From contig JAFMBH010000010.1 in assembly GCA_017858735.1 (NCBI GenBank), positions 1 through 64,000 of the forward strand: a DNA stretch of 64,000 bases. The letters are read 5' to 3'. Source of the DNA: Bacteroidota bacterium. GTDB lineage: Bacteria > Bacteroidota > Bacteroidia > Chitinophagales > Saprospiraceae. Every line of letters starts with the position of its first letter. The stretch's first letter is position 1. Below, in pieces: positions 34,342 through 43,607 of the stretch. The notes under the pieces were generated by a model, which did not search any database, was not told the origin of the DNA, and saw nothing but the letters and a program-made list of their open reading frames with translations. The position numbers were made by a program, and so were the translations under genes.

Positions 34342-35778
34342 TCAATGAATATTCATACTGTTTTTTAGTTTTTCCATGGTTTTTATGGCAAAATCTATTT
34401 CTTTGCGATGAGCCCGAAAAACTAAAATGGCCATTCTAATCCATAAAACGCCTAGAATAGTGGTTGAAGACACAAAAATCTGACCATCTTCATGTATCAA
34501 TGCCAGTAGTTTGGTGTTGGCTTCATTGGCATCGCCTTCCTTTGGAACATACCTGAAAAGCGAGATACTTAATGCGGGAAATGGGCCTACTTCAAATCCA
34601 GCGTTTTGAATTTCACCATAAAAATAATGGCTTAAATCAATTTTTTCCGCTAAAACTTGTCGAAATGGAGAAATTCCAAGCATGGACAGGGAAAACCAAA
34701 GCCGCATTCCCCGGAAATGCCTGGTTAATTCCGGGGAGTAATCCGCTGGCGATCGCTCATCCTGCCCTTCCATATCGTCTTGTAAATACGCCGCAGTGTA
34801 GTAGTTTGACTTAAAAAGGTGTTCTGCATTTCGAACTAAAATCACCCCTGAACCATAAGGCATAAACAGACTTTTATGTGGATCCATAACAATGGAATCT
34901 GCTTTTTCCATCCCTTTAAACTTACTTCTTAAGGTTTCAACTAAAAGGAAAAATCCACCGTAGGCTGCATCCACATGAAACCATATTTTATGATTAGAAG
35001 CTATGTCTGCCAGTCTGTCCAATGGATCAATAGCCCCCGTGTTTGTCGTTCCGGCAGAGCCAATAAGAAGAAAAGGTATCAAGCCAAGACCCAGGTCTTC
35101 CTTAATTATGGCCTCCAAAGCCTCCGGTCGCATACTGAAATTTTCATCCATCGGAACATAACGGATGACTGATTCCCCCATGCCAGCTAAGCGCAATGCC
35201 TTTTGTACGCAGTGATGCGTTTCATCTGTTAAATAGATGACAGCTCTTTCAAAATCTCTGGCTTTTAGTTCTTTATGATCCCTCGCGGCAATGATTCCTG
35301 TAAGATTGGCAATAGAGCCTCCAGAAAGTAAACTTCCATGGCTTCGCTGATCATACCCGACCAAGTTACACATCCAGGATATTACCTGGTTTTCCATCCT
35401 GACAGCACCAGGATTTGCAAAATTTACTCCGCTGTAGCGGTTAGTAAGGGCACCTAAAAAATCTCCCCAAGCTGCCGTTTCAATGCCTCCACCTGGAACA
35501 TAGCCAAAGTGTTTGCCACTGCATGGATTAATACCATTTTCAGTAACTGATTGATGGAAAACTTCGAAAATCTGGTCTATTGGATAAGGGTTTTCCTGAA
35601 ATGGCATGGACCCTAACGCTTTTCCAGCATCTTCGTCCCCTAAATAGGCTTTCCCCTCGGGTAAACCATCTAAAAACTGAAGGTAATAGTCTGTGACTTT
35701 TTTTATGAGTTGAGATCGGTCTCCGGGTTGAAGTGATAACAAGTCTGAAAAGTCCTTGCTAGGGTGAATGGAATTCAT
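34342..35778 (-). CDS. Group II PLP-dependent amino acid decarboxylase
   Basis: A 478-residue pyridoxal-phosphate enzyme of the aromatic-L-amino-acid/glutamate decarboxylase group (fold type I), which removes the alpha-carboxyl of an amino acid to give an amine. The PLP lysine is K302 in DPHKSLFMPYGSG, the ring-stacking and carboxylate-binding parts lie in TDETHHCVQKAL and HVDAAYGGFF (D270), and the N-terminal part has the NPCSGKHFGYVPGG region. The substrate is uncertain: tyrosine, tryptophan, DOPA, or something else. The 3' end lies 116 bp from the susC start on the same strand. The gap on its 5' side (35779-35921) separates it from the divergent beta-mannosidase. Confidence 0.92.
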   Translation of the reverse strand: MNSIHPSKDFSDLLSLQPGDRSQLIKKVTDYYLQFLDGLPEGKAYLGDEDAGKALGSMPFQENPYPIDQIFEVFHQSVTENGINPCSGKHFGYVPGGGIETAAWGDFLGALTNRYSGVNFANPGAVRMENQVISWMCNLVGYDQRSHGSLLSGGSIANLTGIIAARDHKELKARDFERAVIYLTDETHHCVQKALRLAGMGESVIRYVPMDENFSMRPEALEAIIKEDLGLGLIPFLLIGSAGTTNTGAIDPLDRLADIASNHKIWFHVDAAYGGFFLLVETLRSKFKGMEKADSIVMDPHKSLFMPYGSGVILVRNAEHLFKSNYYTAAYLQDDMEGQDERSPADYSPELTRHFRGMRLWFSLSMLGISPFRQVLAEKIDLSHYFYGEIQNAGFEVGPFPALSISLFRYVPKEGDANEANTKLLALIHEDGQIFVSSTTILGVLWIRMAILVFRAHRKEIDFAIKTMEKLKNSMNIH

Positions 35779-35921
35779 TTGGTTTTCAATTGGGTTTAAA
35801 AAGTTGGCTAAATTACAATCTTATTGTATTTACCAGTAACAAACTTTCCGAACCTGCAATTTATTTACTAACATTATGTATTTAATTTAACTATCAATAT
35901 ATTACCCCCTTTTTAGAAACG

Positions 35922-38534
35922 ATGAAAACAAAATGGCTTTTCTTGTTTATTTTGACTGTGAATCTTACCTCCACTTTTGCGCAAATACAGATGGAAATGA
36001 AAATTATTCCTTTAGATAAACCATGGTTTTTTCGACAGGCAGGGGAATCAGTCTGGTTAAATGCCTCCGTTCCAGGTACGGTTCATACCGATTTGATGGA
36101 GAATAATAAGTTGGAGGACCCCTTTTTTAGAACCAATGAAAAGGACGCTCAATGGGTAGATAAAGTCGATTGGGAGTACAAGGTTACTTTTCAATTGGAG
36201 GAGTCTTTGCAAAATGCAGACCATGTTTTCCTAGAATTTGATGGCCTGGATACCTACGTCGATGTTTATTTAAATGGAAACCTCCTTTTTTCTGCAGATA
36301 ATTTTTTCGTTGCCTGGCAGGTTGATATAAAACAATATCTCCGCGAAGGGGATAATAATCTTAGACTTTATTTTCATTCTCCTACAAGGGTTGGATTGGA
36401 AATGCTCGATAAGCATGGGTTTGATTTGCCAGCCTCTAATGATCAATCTGAAAATGGGGGATTGGGAAATAGCAGAGTAAGTGTTTTTCTAAGAAAACCC
36501 GGTTATCATTTTGGTTGGGATTGGGGTCCCAGATTAGTCAGTTCTGGTATTTTTAGAGAGGTAAGACTTCGTGCCTGGTCTCATGCAAAACAAAATGATC
36601 TTTACATAAAGCAACTGAAACTAAGCGATTCTTTGGCCGAATTGGAAAGTATATCCGAATTGGTCGTGGCATCATCAGGTGATTATTCCCTGGAATTATG
36701 GTCCGATGAAGAAAAACTCGCCTCAACGTCAATCTATCTGGAAAAGGGGGAACACAATATTGTGCAACCATTCGTCATAGAAAATCCTCAACGATGGTGG
36801 ACTCATGACCTTGGAACCCCACACCTATATCAATTTGACCTAAAATTATTTCACAAGGGTCAGTTGCTGGATATTCAAAGTAAAAAAATAGGTCTTAGAA
36901 CCATAAAAATAGTTCAAGAGCCTGATAAGGACGGTGCTTCTTTCTATGTGGAACTCAACGGAAGACCCATTTTTGCAAAAGGAGCCAATTATATTCCCTC
37001 CGATGTATTTATTCCCCGGGTTACTGACCAGCAATATCAATGGCTCATTCATTCAACCGCTAATGCCAACATGAATATGCTTCGAGTTTGGGGCGGTGGT
37101 TTTTATGAAAATGATATTTTTTATGACCTATGTGATGAATATGGTATCCTCGTTTGGCAAGATTTTATGTTTGCCTGCAGTATGTTTCCCGGAGATGCCG
37201 ATTTTTTAAGAAGAGTTAAGGAGGAGGCTATCTACAATATAAAGAGACTGCGAAATCATCCCTCTATCGCTTTGTGGTGCGGTAATAATGAAATTGATGT
37301 GGCCTGGTCACAATATAAAGAATTTAAAGGCTGGGGTTGGAAACAAAAATATGGACCCGAGAAAAGAAAGTTGATCTGGAAGGCTTATGAAGATGTTTTC
37401 CATAAATTGTTACCAGAAATGGTTCAACAGTATCATGGGGATTCTTTTTACTGGCCCTCGTCACCCTACTATAAAGAAGGTGATCATGCGTCTAAAAACA
37501 CCCCGGCAGGAGATATTCACTATTGGGGTGTATGGCACGAACAACACCCTTTCGATGATTTCTACAAATATATAGGGCGGTTTATGAGTGAATATGGCTT
37601 TCAATCCTTTCCGGAATGGAGAACCGTCGCTTCTTACACTATTCCTGAAGATTGGGATATTACCTCAGAGGTTATGGCTGCTCACCAAAGAAGTGGTATA
37701 GGGAATATGAGAATTAAAAAATACATGGAGGATCATTATCAGATTCCTGAAAATTTTGCTCACTTTCTCTATGTTGGACAATTACTGCAGGCCGAGGGCA
37801 TTCGAACGGCTATTGAGGCGCACCGGCAAGCTATGCCTTATAATATGGGCTCTCTCTATTGGCAATTAAACGATTGCTGGCCGGTAGCTTCCTGGTCGGG
37901 AATGGATTATTTTCAGCGTTGGAAGGCTATGCACTATTTTGTTAAAGCCGCTTTTTCACCCCTTCTCGTTAGCGTTAGACAGCATAACAAACACTTGGAA
38001 ATACGGGCAGTATCTGATAAAATTAGCACCGATTCCTTAACATTAAAAATTAATCTGTTCGATTTTGACGGGAATCTTCTCCAAACTAAGGAAATTCCTT
38101 TCATTACCCCTTCAAATACCTCTAAGGAATTGGCTATTCTTCAGCTCAACGAATGGATTCCAAAGGGCCAGAATGCAAAACGTCTGGTATTAGAAATATT
38201 GGCAGTCGATACGAATAATAAAGTTCATGCCCGCGATCTTCATTATTTTACGCCGGTGAAAGAGCTCGATTTACCCAAAAATCATGGCCTTGAATGTACT
38301 ATTGAAAATAATGGATTGGTCTATATCATAAAATTGACATCAGCTAAATTAGCTAAAAACGTTTATCTTGATTTTCCCGAAATGGAAGGATTCTTCTCGG
38401 AAAATTACATGGATATTATTCCAGGGGAGGAATTAATCGTGTATTTTTCCCCTAAATCATTGGTAAATAAAATATTGACAACAGAAGATTTGAAAATATT
38501 AACCCTTCAGGATACCATAAAAACTAGAAAATGA
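35922..38534 (+). CDS. Beta-mannosidase (GH2)
   Basis: An 870-residue exo-acting glycoside hydrolase of family 2, beta-mannosidase type, with a signal peptide (~1-20, TFAQ). It shows the mannosidase-like N-terminal jelly roll (WLNASVPGTVHTDLMENN), immunoglobulin-like linker and the TIM barrel. The acid/base E457 is in WCGNNE, the nucleophile E557 in SEYGFQ, and the block FHFGWDWGPR/HFGWDWGPRL is typical of beta-mannosidases. The substrate would be beta-mannosyl residues at non-reducing ends of oligosaccharides. The dcd gene starts before its stop codon (4-bp ATGA overlap), which indicates an operon. Confidence 0.92.
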   Translation: MKTKWLFLFILTVNLTSTFAQIQMEMKIIPLDKPWFFRQAGESVWLNASVPGTVHTDLMENNKLEDPFFRTNEKDAQWVDKVDWEYKVTFQLEESLQNADHVFLEFDGLDTYVDVYLNGNLLFSADNFFVAWQVDIKQYLREGDNNLRLYFHSPTRVGLEMLDKHGFDLPASNDQSENGGLGNSRVSVFLRKPGYHFGWDWGPRLVSSGIFREVRLRAWSHAKQNDLYIKQLKLSDSLAELESISELVVASSGDYSLELWSDEEKLASTSIYLEKGEHNIVQPFVIENPQRWWTHDLGTPHLYQFDLKLFHKGQLLDIQSKKIGLRTIKIVQEPDKDGASFYVELNGRPIFAKGANYIPSDVFIPRVTDQQYQWLIHSTANANMNMLRVWGGGFYENDIFYDLCDEYGILVWQDFMFACSMFPGDADFLRRVKEEAIYNIKRLRNHPSIALWCGNNEIDVAWSQYKEFKGWGWKQKYGPEKRKLIWKAYEDVFHKLLPEMVQQYHGDSFYWPSSPYYKEGDHASKNTPAGDIHYWGVWHEQHPFDDFYKYIGRFMSEYGFQSFPEWRTVASYTIPEDWDITSEVMAAHQRSGIGNMRIKKYMEDHYQIPENFAHFLYVGQLLQAEGIRTAIEAHRQAMPYNMGSLYWQLNDCWPVASWSGMDYFQRWKAMHYFVKAAFSPLLVSVRQHNKHLEIRAVSDKISTDSLTLKINLFDFDGNLLQTKEIPFITPSNTSKELAILQLNEWIPKGQNAKRLVLEILAVDTNNKVHARDLHYFTPVKELDLPKNHGLECTIENNGLVYIIKLTSAKLAKNVYLDFPEMEGFFSENYMDIIPGEELIVYFSPKSLVNKILTTEDLKILTLQDTIKTRK

Positions 38535-39067
38535 TTTTAAGCGACATTAAGATACAACAAGCTATTTCGACCGGCGAAATTATTATTGAGCCCTTTGATC
38601 CTGCCTGCCTGGGCACCAATTCATACGATGTGCATCTTTCAAAGTATCTGGCTATTTATACGGCAGAGGTGCTTGATGCTAAACTGCCCAATGAAATTAC
38701 TCAGTTTGAAATACCGGAGGAGGGTATCATTTTAAAACCTGGCGTATTATATCTTGGCTCAACTTTAGAATATACAGAAACACATAATACCGTTCCATTT
38801 CTTGAGGGAAAATCAAGCGTTGGTCGGCTCGGTATAGATATTCACGCCACGGCAGGAAAGGGTGATGTCGGATTTTGCAATCACTGGACCCTTGAAATTT
38901 CTTGTACCCAACCTGTGAGGGTTTACGCGGGTATGCCTATCGGTCAATTGATTTATTTCCAGGTGGCTGGCGAAATTTCCCGCTATTATAATAAAAAGCT
39001 GGACGCAAAATATAATGAAAGAACTATGAAGCCTATGGAAAGCAAAATGTGGAAAAATTTCCAATAA
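38531..39067 (+). CDS. dcd: dCTP deaminase
   Basis: Deaminates dCTP to dUTP (or dUMP in bifunctional types) for dTMP synthesis. The 178 residues include the conserved SLV-type N-terminus (FDPACLGTNSYDVHLSK), the block EGKSSVGRLGIDIHATAGKGDVGF, cut as EGKSSVGRLGIDIHA and GKGDVGF, and HWTLEI with the catalytic glutamate, plus YAGMPIGQLIYFQ. It starts inside the beta-mannosidase gene (4-bp overlap) and is followed 40 bp later by the inositol oxygenase gene. Its place in a sugar-metabolism set is odd and probably due to operon shuffling. Confidence 0.95.
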   Translation: MILSDIKIQQAISTGEIIIEPFDPACLGTNSYDVHLSKYLAIYTAEVLDAKLPNEITQFEIPEEGIILKPGVLYLGSTLEYTETHNTVPFLEGKSSVGRLGIDIHATAGKGDVGFCNHWTLEISCTQPVRVYAGMPIGQLIYFQVAGEISRYYNKKLDAKYNERTMKPMESKMWKNFQ

Positions 39068-39107
39068 ATAAATATTTTTGTTATCTTGTTACGTTAAATC
39101 TACGAAT

Positions 39108-39986
39108 ATGACGCATGTTATAGAGAATCAAAATCAGCCTTTGGCCAGTTTAGATGAATGGGAAGACGACCTTTTACGCCGCTATCCTAACCCAGAGGAT
39201 ATTGCAACCTCGAAAGCGACGGAAGCATACCGCAATTATGAGGAGCCGGCAAGAGATACAGTAAAGGAATTTTACAGATTAAATCATACACATCAATCGT
39301 TTGCTTTTGTAAAGGAAAAACAAAAGGAATACCTCTCTTTTAGTAGAAAGGAAATGTCCGTTTGGGATGCCTTTGATTTTTTAAATCAATTGGTAGATGA
39401 TTCTGATCCGGACACCGATTTAGATCAATTTCAGCATCTTCTGCAGACATCAGAAGCGATTCGTCGTGATGGTCATCCCGATTGGATGGTTTTAGTTGGA
39501 CTCATGCATGATATGGGTAAAGTTCTTTGTCTTTTTGGTGAGCCTCAATGGGCTGTGGTTGGAGATACTTTTCCCGTAGGTTGTGCCTACTCCGATAAAA
39601 TAGTTTATCCCGAATTTTTTTCGGAAAATGTCGATTATACTGATGCCAGATATAATTCTGAGCTGGGCGTTTATGAAAAAAATTGTGGATTGAGAAAGGT
39701 GGATATGTCGTGGGGACATGACGAATATATTTATCAGATAATGAAAAATTATATTCCGGAAGAAGGTTTATATATGCTTAGATATCACTCTTTTTATGCC
39801 TGGCATAGAGAAGGTGCCTATGAATATTTGCTCGATGATCATGATAAAGCGATGTTGCCGTGGGTAAAATTATTCAACCCATACGATCTGTATTCTAAAA
39901 ATCCAGAGCCACCAAATTGGGATGAATTACGCCCATACTACACTAACTTACTGAAGAAATATTTACCGGAAACCCTGAAATTTTAA
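39108..39986 (+). CDS. Myo-inositol oxygenase (MIOX family)
   Basis: A 292-residue member of the di-iron MIOX family, which cleaves myo-inositol with O2 to D-glucuronate. ATG39108 (MTHVIENQ) is preferred over the frame start at 39078. All ligand blocks are visible: HQSFAFV, GHPDWMVLVGLMHDMGK (the HD pair), WGHDEYIY, LRYHSFYAWH and LFNPYDLYSK. The length is close to the human enzyme. The gene is followed 4 bp later by a sodium/solute symporter, which supports import and oxidation of an inositol or similar polyol. MIOX is well known in eukaryotes and scattered in bacteria; how frequent it is in Bacteroidota was not checked. Confidence 0.92.
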   Translation: MTHVIENQNQPLASLDEWEDDLLRRYPNPEDIATSKATEAYRNYEEPARDTVKEFYRLNHTHQSFAFVKEKQKEYLSFSRKEMSVWDAFDFLNQLVDDSDPDTDLDQFQHLLQTSEAIRRDGHPDWMVLVGLMHDMGKVLCLFGEPQWAVVGDTFPVGCAYSDKIVYPEFFSENVDYTDARYNSELGVYEKNCGLRKVDMSWGHDEYIYQIMKNYIPEEGLYMLRYHSFYAWHREGAYEYLLDDHDKAMLPWVKLFNPYDLYSKNPEPPNWDELRPYYTNLLKKYLPETLKF

Positions 39987-39990
39987 TTAG

Positions 39991-41619
39991 ATGAACACCC
40001 TGCAACTAGCTGATTATTTAGTATTTTTTCTATATTTCATCCTGGTTGCAGCCTATGGAATTTGGATTTACAAACGAAAGACGGCAAAGAATGAAACGGC
40101 CCAGGAATTTTTCCTTGCGGAAGGTTCATTAACATGGTGGGCCATTGGTGCCTCGTTAATTGCTTCTAATATATCAGCGGAGCATTTTATCGGTATGTCA
40201 GGTTCTGGTTTTGCCATAGGACTGGCAATATCTTCTTATGAATGGATGTCAGGTCTGGTATTAATTATTGTTGCCCTGTTTTTTATCCCTATGTTTTTAA
40301 AGAACAGGATTTATACCATGCCGCAATTTCTTGCTACCCGATATAATGAGCAGGTAAGCAGCATTATGGCTCTTTTCTGGTTGTTGGTTTATGTGTTTGT
40401 AAATCTTACTTCCATTATCTATTTGGGTGCTTTGGCCATTACATCCATTGCAAACATATCATTCATGACTTGTGTCGTTTCCCTCAGTTTGTTTTCCATT
40501 ATAGTAACCATTGGTGGAATGCGGGTTATAGGCTACACAGATGTTATTCAGGTGGCCGTTTTAATTCTTGGGGGTCTGGTAACAACGTATTTATCTCTCA
40601 CGCTTTTATCTGAGGAATTTGGATTTGGAAAAGATTTTATGGCTGGCTTGAGTATTTTAAAACAAGAAGCACCCGGTCATTTTCATCTTATTCTGGAAAA
40701 GGGGCATCCTCATTACGATAAATTACCTGGACTCGGTGTTATTTTTGGGGGTATGTTGATTAACAATCTGGCTTACTGGGGCTGTAATCAATATATTGTA
40801 CAAAGAGCTTTGGGAGCTGATTTAGCCACGGCAAGAAATGGCATATTATTTGCCGCATTCCTTAAATTACTGGTGCCGCTTATCGTGGTAATTCCAGGAA
40901 TTGCCATGTTCGTTCTTCATGAGAATGGACTTTTTCAAAATGAAATGAGCATGGATGGAGTTATAAAACCTGATCAGGCTTATCCTACCCTCATGAATTT
41001 ATTGCCTTCAGGATTGAAAGGGGTTGCTTTTGCTGCCTTAACAGCTGCGGTGGTGGCGTCTTTAGCTGGGAAAGCTAATAGTATTTCTACCATATTTTCT
41101 TTGGATATATATAAAAAGATGATAAACACCAATGCTTCTGAAAAGCAGTTGGTCAATACAGGACGTTGGGCTGTAGTTATATCTATAACGGTGGCAGCTT
41201 TTGTTGCTCCCGCATTAAGGAGTCTGGACCAGGCATATCAGTTCATACAAGAATACGTTGGCTTTTTATCTCCCGGCGTATTAGCGATCTTTTTATTAGG
41301 CTTGTTTTGGAAAAAAACAACATCGGGAGCGGCCTTATTTGGTACTATTCTAACTATTCCCTTATCAGCAACGCTAAAGTTTCTACCAGACTGGACTGGA
41401 GGAATGTTCCCTGTTTACCCGTTTTTAGATAGAATGTTTATCACTTTTTGGATTGTTTTATTCCTAATGATTATTATAAGTTTATTGACCCCTGCCAGCG
41501 TTCAGCGAAAAGAGATATTACCTTTTGACAAATCAATGCTGGAAGTTAAACCAGCATTTATTATCGGCTCAATTTTAATACTTGGCATTTTGGCCGCGCT
41601 CTACACGGTGTATTATTAA
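39991..41619 (+). CDS. Sodium/solute symporter (SSS/SGLT family)
   Basis: A 542-residue inner-membrane sodium-coupled symporter with about 13-14 hydrophobic segments. Family features are the start with a periplasmic N-terminus and TM1 (DYLVFFLYFILVAAYGIW), the motif FFLAEGSLTWWAIGASLIASNISAEHFIGMSGSG, cut as FFLAEGSLTWWAIG and ASLIASNISAEHFIG, LINNLAYWGCNQYIVQRALGA, cut as NNLAYWGCNQYIVQRALGA, and GVAFAALTAAVVASLAGKANS cut as AALTAAVVASLAGKANS. The MIOX gene lies 4 bp upstream, so myo-inositol is the best guess for the solute. Glucose- or mannose-type sugars are alternatives given the beta-mannosidase in the same set. Confidence 0.92.
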   Translation: MNTLQLADYLVFFLYFILVAAYGIWIYKRKTAKNETAQEFFLAEGSLTWWAIGASLIASNISAEHFIGMSGSGFAIGLAISSYEWMSGLVLIIVALFFIPMFLKNRIYTMPQFLATRYNEQVSSIMALFWLLVYVFVNLTSIIYLGALAITSIANISFMTCVVSLSLFSIIVTIGGMRVIGYTDVIQVAVLILGGLVTTYLSLTLLSEEFGFGKDFMAGLSILKQEAPGHFHLILEKGHPHYDKLPGLGVIFGGMLINNLAYWGCNQYIVQRALGADLATARNGILFAAFLKLLVPLIVVIPGIAMFVLHENGLFQNEMSMDGVIKPDQAYPTLMNLLPSGLKGVAFAALTAAVVASLAGKANSISTIFSLDIYKKMINTNASEKQLVNTGRWAVVISITVAAFVAPALRSLDQAYQFIQEYVGFLSPGVLAIFLLGLFWKKTTSGAALFGTILTIPLSATLKFLPDWTGGMFPVYPFLDRMFITFWIVLFLMIIISLLTPASVQRKEILPFDKSMLEVKPAFIIGSILILGILAALYTVYY

Positions 41620-41684
41620 CTAAAGTTTGGGGTAACAATATTTTAGTTAATAGTATATTTCAACAATGTATTGAAGTTGCTGTA

Positions 41685-42440
41685 TTAAATCCAACTACTT
41701 TTACCATAAGCAAGGTCTGCGCCATCGGAGACTCTATTGAGTTGGTGGCTAAATTGGCCCTCATTTATTTGTTGTGTGGAACAGTGTATTTGGTCATTCA
41801 ATAAAGCTTCTTTGGTATATCTTATTTGAAAATTAGATAGCGTTTTTGATTTAAAAACAGATTCTGGTAAAGCGTTGAGCATCCAGGAAGCGTAGGTTAC
41901 ATTGTTGAGATGATAATTGAAATCCAAATCGAACCAACCTACCTGAGCATTCCATTCAAAATCTGCATTTGACACTAAGGGTAATTTACCGGAAGGTCTT
42001 GGGAGGCAATCAGAGGGCTCTGGAAAGAAACGTTCAATAGACTGGACCAATTCGGGAGGAATAGCCATCATTTTTCTATCATTTAACTCCATCAGCAACC
42101 AGGAAGAACTTGCGGTAGCCAATAAGTTACCTTGCTGGTCAAAAGCTTTAAAATCTCTGTAGGTCAGATGCCTGTCTGCACCGGAGGGAAAAGTTTCAAC
42201 GGTAATAGAGTCACCAAGCACAGGCATTTTGTAAAGATTGACTTCCTTTCTTAATAAAACCCAGGAGGCATTATATTTTTCTAAATGCCAGATAGATAGA
42301 CCAAGTTTAATAACACTTTGCAAGGATGCTTCGTGAAAAACTCTCAGTAAGCCAGGCAAAGTTAACTGTCTGGTATAATCTGTCTCAGCAGCGCGAACTG
42401 TAAAGTCAGTGCGGTATTTAATGTCAGTTATTTGGGACAT
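41685..42440 (-). CDS. Acyl-ACP thioesterase-like hotdog protein
   Basis: A 251-residue double-hotdog protein of the acyl-ACP thioesterase family (FatA/FatB-like), which would release fatty acids from acyl carrier protein. Family features are TDFTVRAAETDYTRQLTLPGLLRVFHEASLQS, cut as RAAETDYTRQLTLPGLL and FHEASLQSVIKLG, the motif WVLLRKEVNLYKMP, TFPSGADRHLTYRDF and the second domain block DLDFNYHLNNVTYASWML with N and H. It is not typical of YbgC-type thioesterases, which are half this size. Transcription goes away from the ribosomal genes; a TAnnTTTG-like element (TAGGTTTG read on this strand) lies 30 bp upstream at 42470-42477. Confidence 0.85.
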   Translation of the reverse strand: MSQITDIKYRTDFTVRAAETDYTRQLTLPGLLRVFHEASLQSVIKLGLSIWHLEKYNASWVLLRKEVNLYKMPVLGDSITVETFPSGADRHLTYRDFKAFDQQGNLLATASSSWLLMELNDRKMMAIPPELVQSIERFFPEPSDCLPRPSGKLPLVSNADFEWNAQVGWFDLDFNYHLNNVTYASWMLNALPESVFKSKTLSNFQIRYTKEALLNDQIHCSTQQINEGQFSHQLNRVSDGADLAYGKSSWI

Positions 42441-42469
42441 TTATGAAATGTAAGGGTTAAATACTCCTT

Positions 42470-42477
42470 CAAACCTA
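42470..42477 (-). promoter_or_regulatory. Candidate -7 element for the thioesterase gene
   Basis: Read on the minus strand this is TAGGTTTG, a match to TAnnTTTG, 30 bp upstream of the start codon at 42440. No clear -33 TTTG was seen at the expected distance, so the call is tentative. The gap 42441-42659 would then hold two divergent promoters. Confidence 0.35.
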
Positions 42478-42535
42478 AGCACAAATATTAATTTTAAGAA
42501 ATTAAACAGTTATTTTTAATTAATTCTATAATTCC

Positions 42536-42567
42536 TTTGGATAGATAAAATTAAAGACTTACCTTTG
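42536..42567 (+). promoter_or_regulatory. Promoter of the ribosomal supercluster (rpsL)
   Basis: TTTG at 42536-42539, a 20-bp spacer, and TACCTTTG at 42560-42567 fit the Bacteroidota RpoD promoter (TTTG and TAnnTTTG) in both boxes and spacing. The start codon of rpsL is about 90 bases downstream, so a leader of roughly 85 bases is expected. It is the clearest promoter in the window. Confidence 0.8.
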
Positions 42568-42659
42568 CCTTCGCTTTTGAAATATGGAGGTTTTTATGAA
42601 ACCAAAATATTAATAGAAAGTAAATAATCAAGCCACTTACAGTAAAACTTTTAGAAGGT

Positions 42660-43043
42660 ATGCCTACTATAAATCAGTTGGTTCGCAAGGGCAGGCTCCA
42701 AATCAAAGAAAAGAGCAAAACCAGAGCGTTGGACTCTTGTCCACAGAAACGTGCAGTTTGTACGAGAGTTTATACGACTACGCCAAAGAAGCCAAATTCA
42801 GCGCTTCGTAAAGTAGCGAAAGTTCGTTTAACGAATGGAATTGAGGTTATTGCTTACATCCCAGGTGAAGGTCACAATTTGCAGGAACACTCTATCGTGT
42901 TAATTCGCGGAGGAAGGGTAAAAGATTTACCTGGAGTACGTTATACTATCGTACGCGGCGCACTAGATACTGCTGGTGTGAACAACCGTAAAAAAAGCCG
43001 TTCTAAATATGGTGCTAAAACACCTAAGCCGGTTAAAAAGTAA
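42660..43043 (+). CDS. rpsL: Ribosomal protein S12
   Basis: A decoding-centre protein of the 30S subunit. The 127 residues carry the conserved [10 protein letters not shown] start, the [14 protein letters not shown] block (streptomycin-region lysine K near residue 43) and the [12 protein letters not shown] end. The KKPNSAL lysine is wild-type in appearance. It is the first gene after the promoter; rpsG follows after 53 bp. Confidence 0.98.
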   Translation: MPTINQLVRKGRLQIKEKSKTRALDSCPQKRAVCTRVYTTTPKKPNSALRKVAKVRLTNGIEVIAYIPGEGHNLQEHSIVLIRGGRVKDLPGVRYTIVRGALDTAGVNNRKKSRSKYGAKTPKPVKK

Positions 43044-43096
43044 TTATGTTTCACAGGTTCGTCCTAATAATCTGAGCGAGAAACCGCTAATTCAAA

Positions 43097-43564
43097 ATGA
43101 GAAAAAGAAAACCAAAACTAAGAATTATTCAGCCTGACCCCCGTTTTAACGATACACTGGTTACACAGTTCGTTAATAATTTGATGTGGGAAGGCAAAAA
43201 AAGTACCGCATTTGGTATTTTTTACGACGCTATGGACATTGTTCGTGAAAAGACTAAGTCTAACGAACATGAAACTTGGAAAAAGGCGCTTACTAATATC
43301 ATGCCTATGGTTGAAGTTAGAAGTAGAAGGGTAGGTGGTGCCACTTTCCAGATTCCAACAGAAATCAGAGCAAAACGTAAAGTTTCTATTGGAATGAAAT
43401 GGTTAATCCGTTTTTCAAGACAACGTAGCGGGAAAGGTATGGCTGAAAAGTTAGCCTCTGAAGTTATTGCTGCAAGTAAAGGTGAAGGTGCTGCCGTTAA
43501 GAAAAAAGAAGATACGCACAGAATGGCGGAATCTAATCGTGCGTTCGCTCACTTCCGTGTATAA
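43097..43564 (+). CDS. rpsG: Ribosomal protein S7
   Basis: Primary 16S rRNA-binding protein that organises the 30S head. The 155 residues begin MRKRKPK and have the [20 protein letters not shown] block, cut as [13 protein letters not shown], then [17 protein letters not shown] and the C-terminal NRAFAHFRV. In many bacteria S7 is the autoregulator of this operon. The gaps to rpsL (53 bp) and fusA (43 bp) contain no clear leader structure. Confidence 0.98.
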   Translation: MRKRKPKLRIIQPDPRFNDTLVTQFVNNLMWEGKKSTAFGIFYDAMDIVREKTKSNEHETWKKALTNIMPMVEVRSRRVGGATFQIPTEIRAKRKVSIGMKWLIRFSRQRSGKGMAEKLASEVIAASKGEGAAVKKKEDTHRMAESNRAFAHFRV

Positions 43565-43607
43565 ACCATCTGTCGAAATTTTATAAATACCTATTTAAGG
43601 TTCGAAA

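Noticed and set aside
42584-42613. Nine-codon open frame (MEVFMKPKY) in the rpsL leader
   Set aside because: Short ATG-to-stop runs are common by chance in AT-rich leaders, and nothing shows that it is translated or regulatory.
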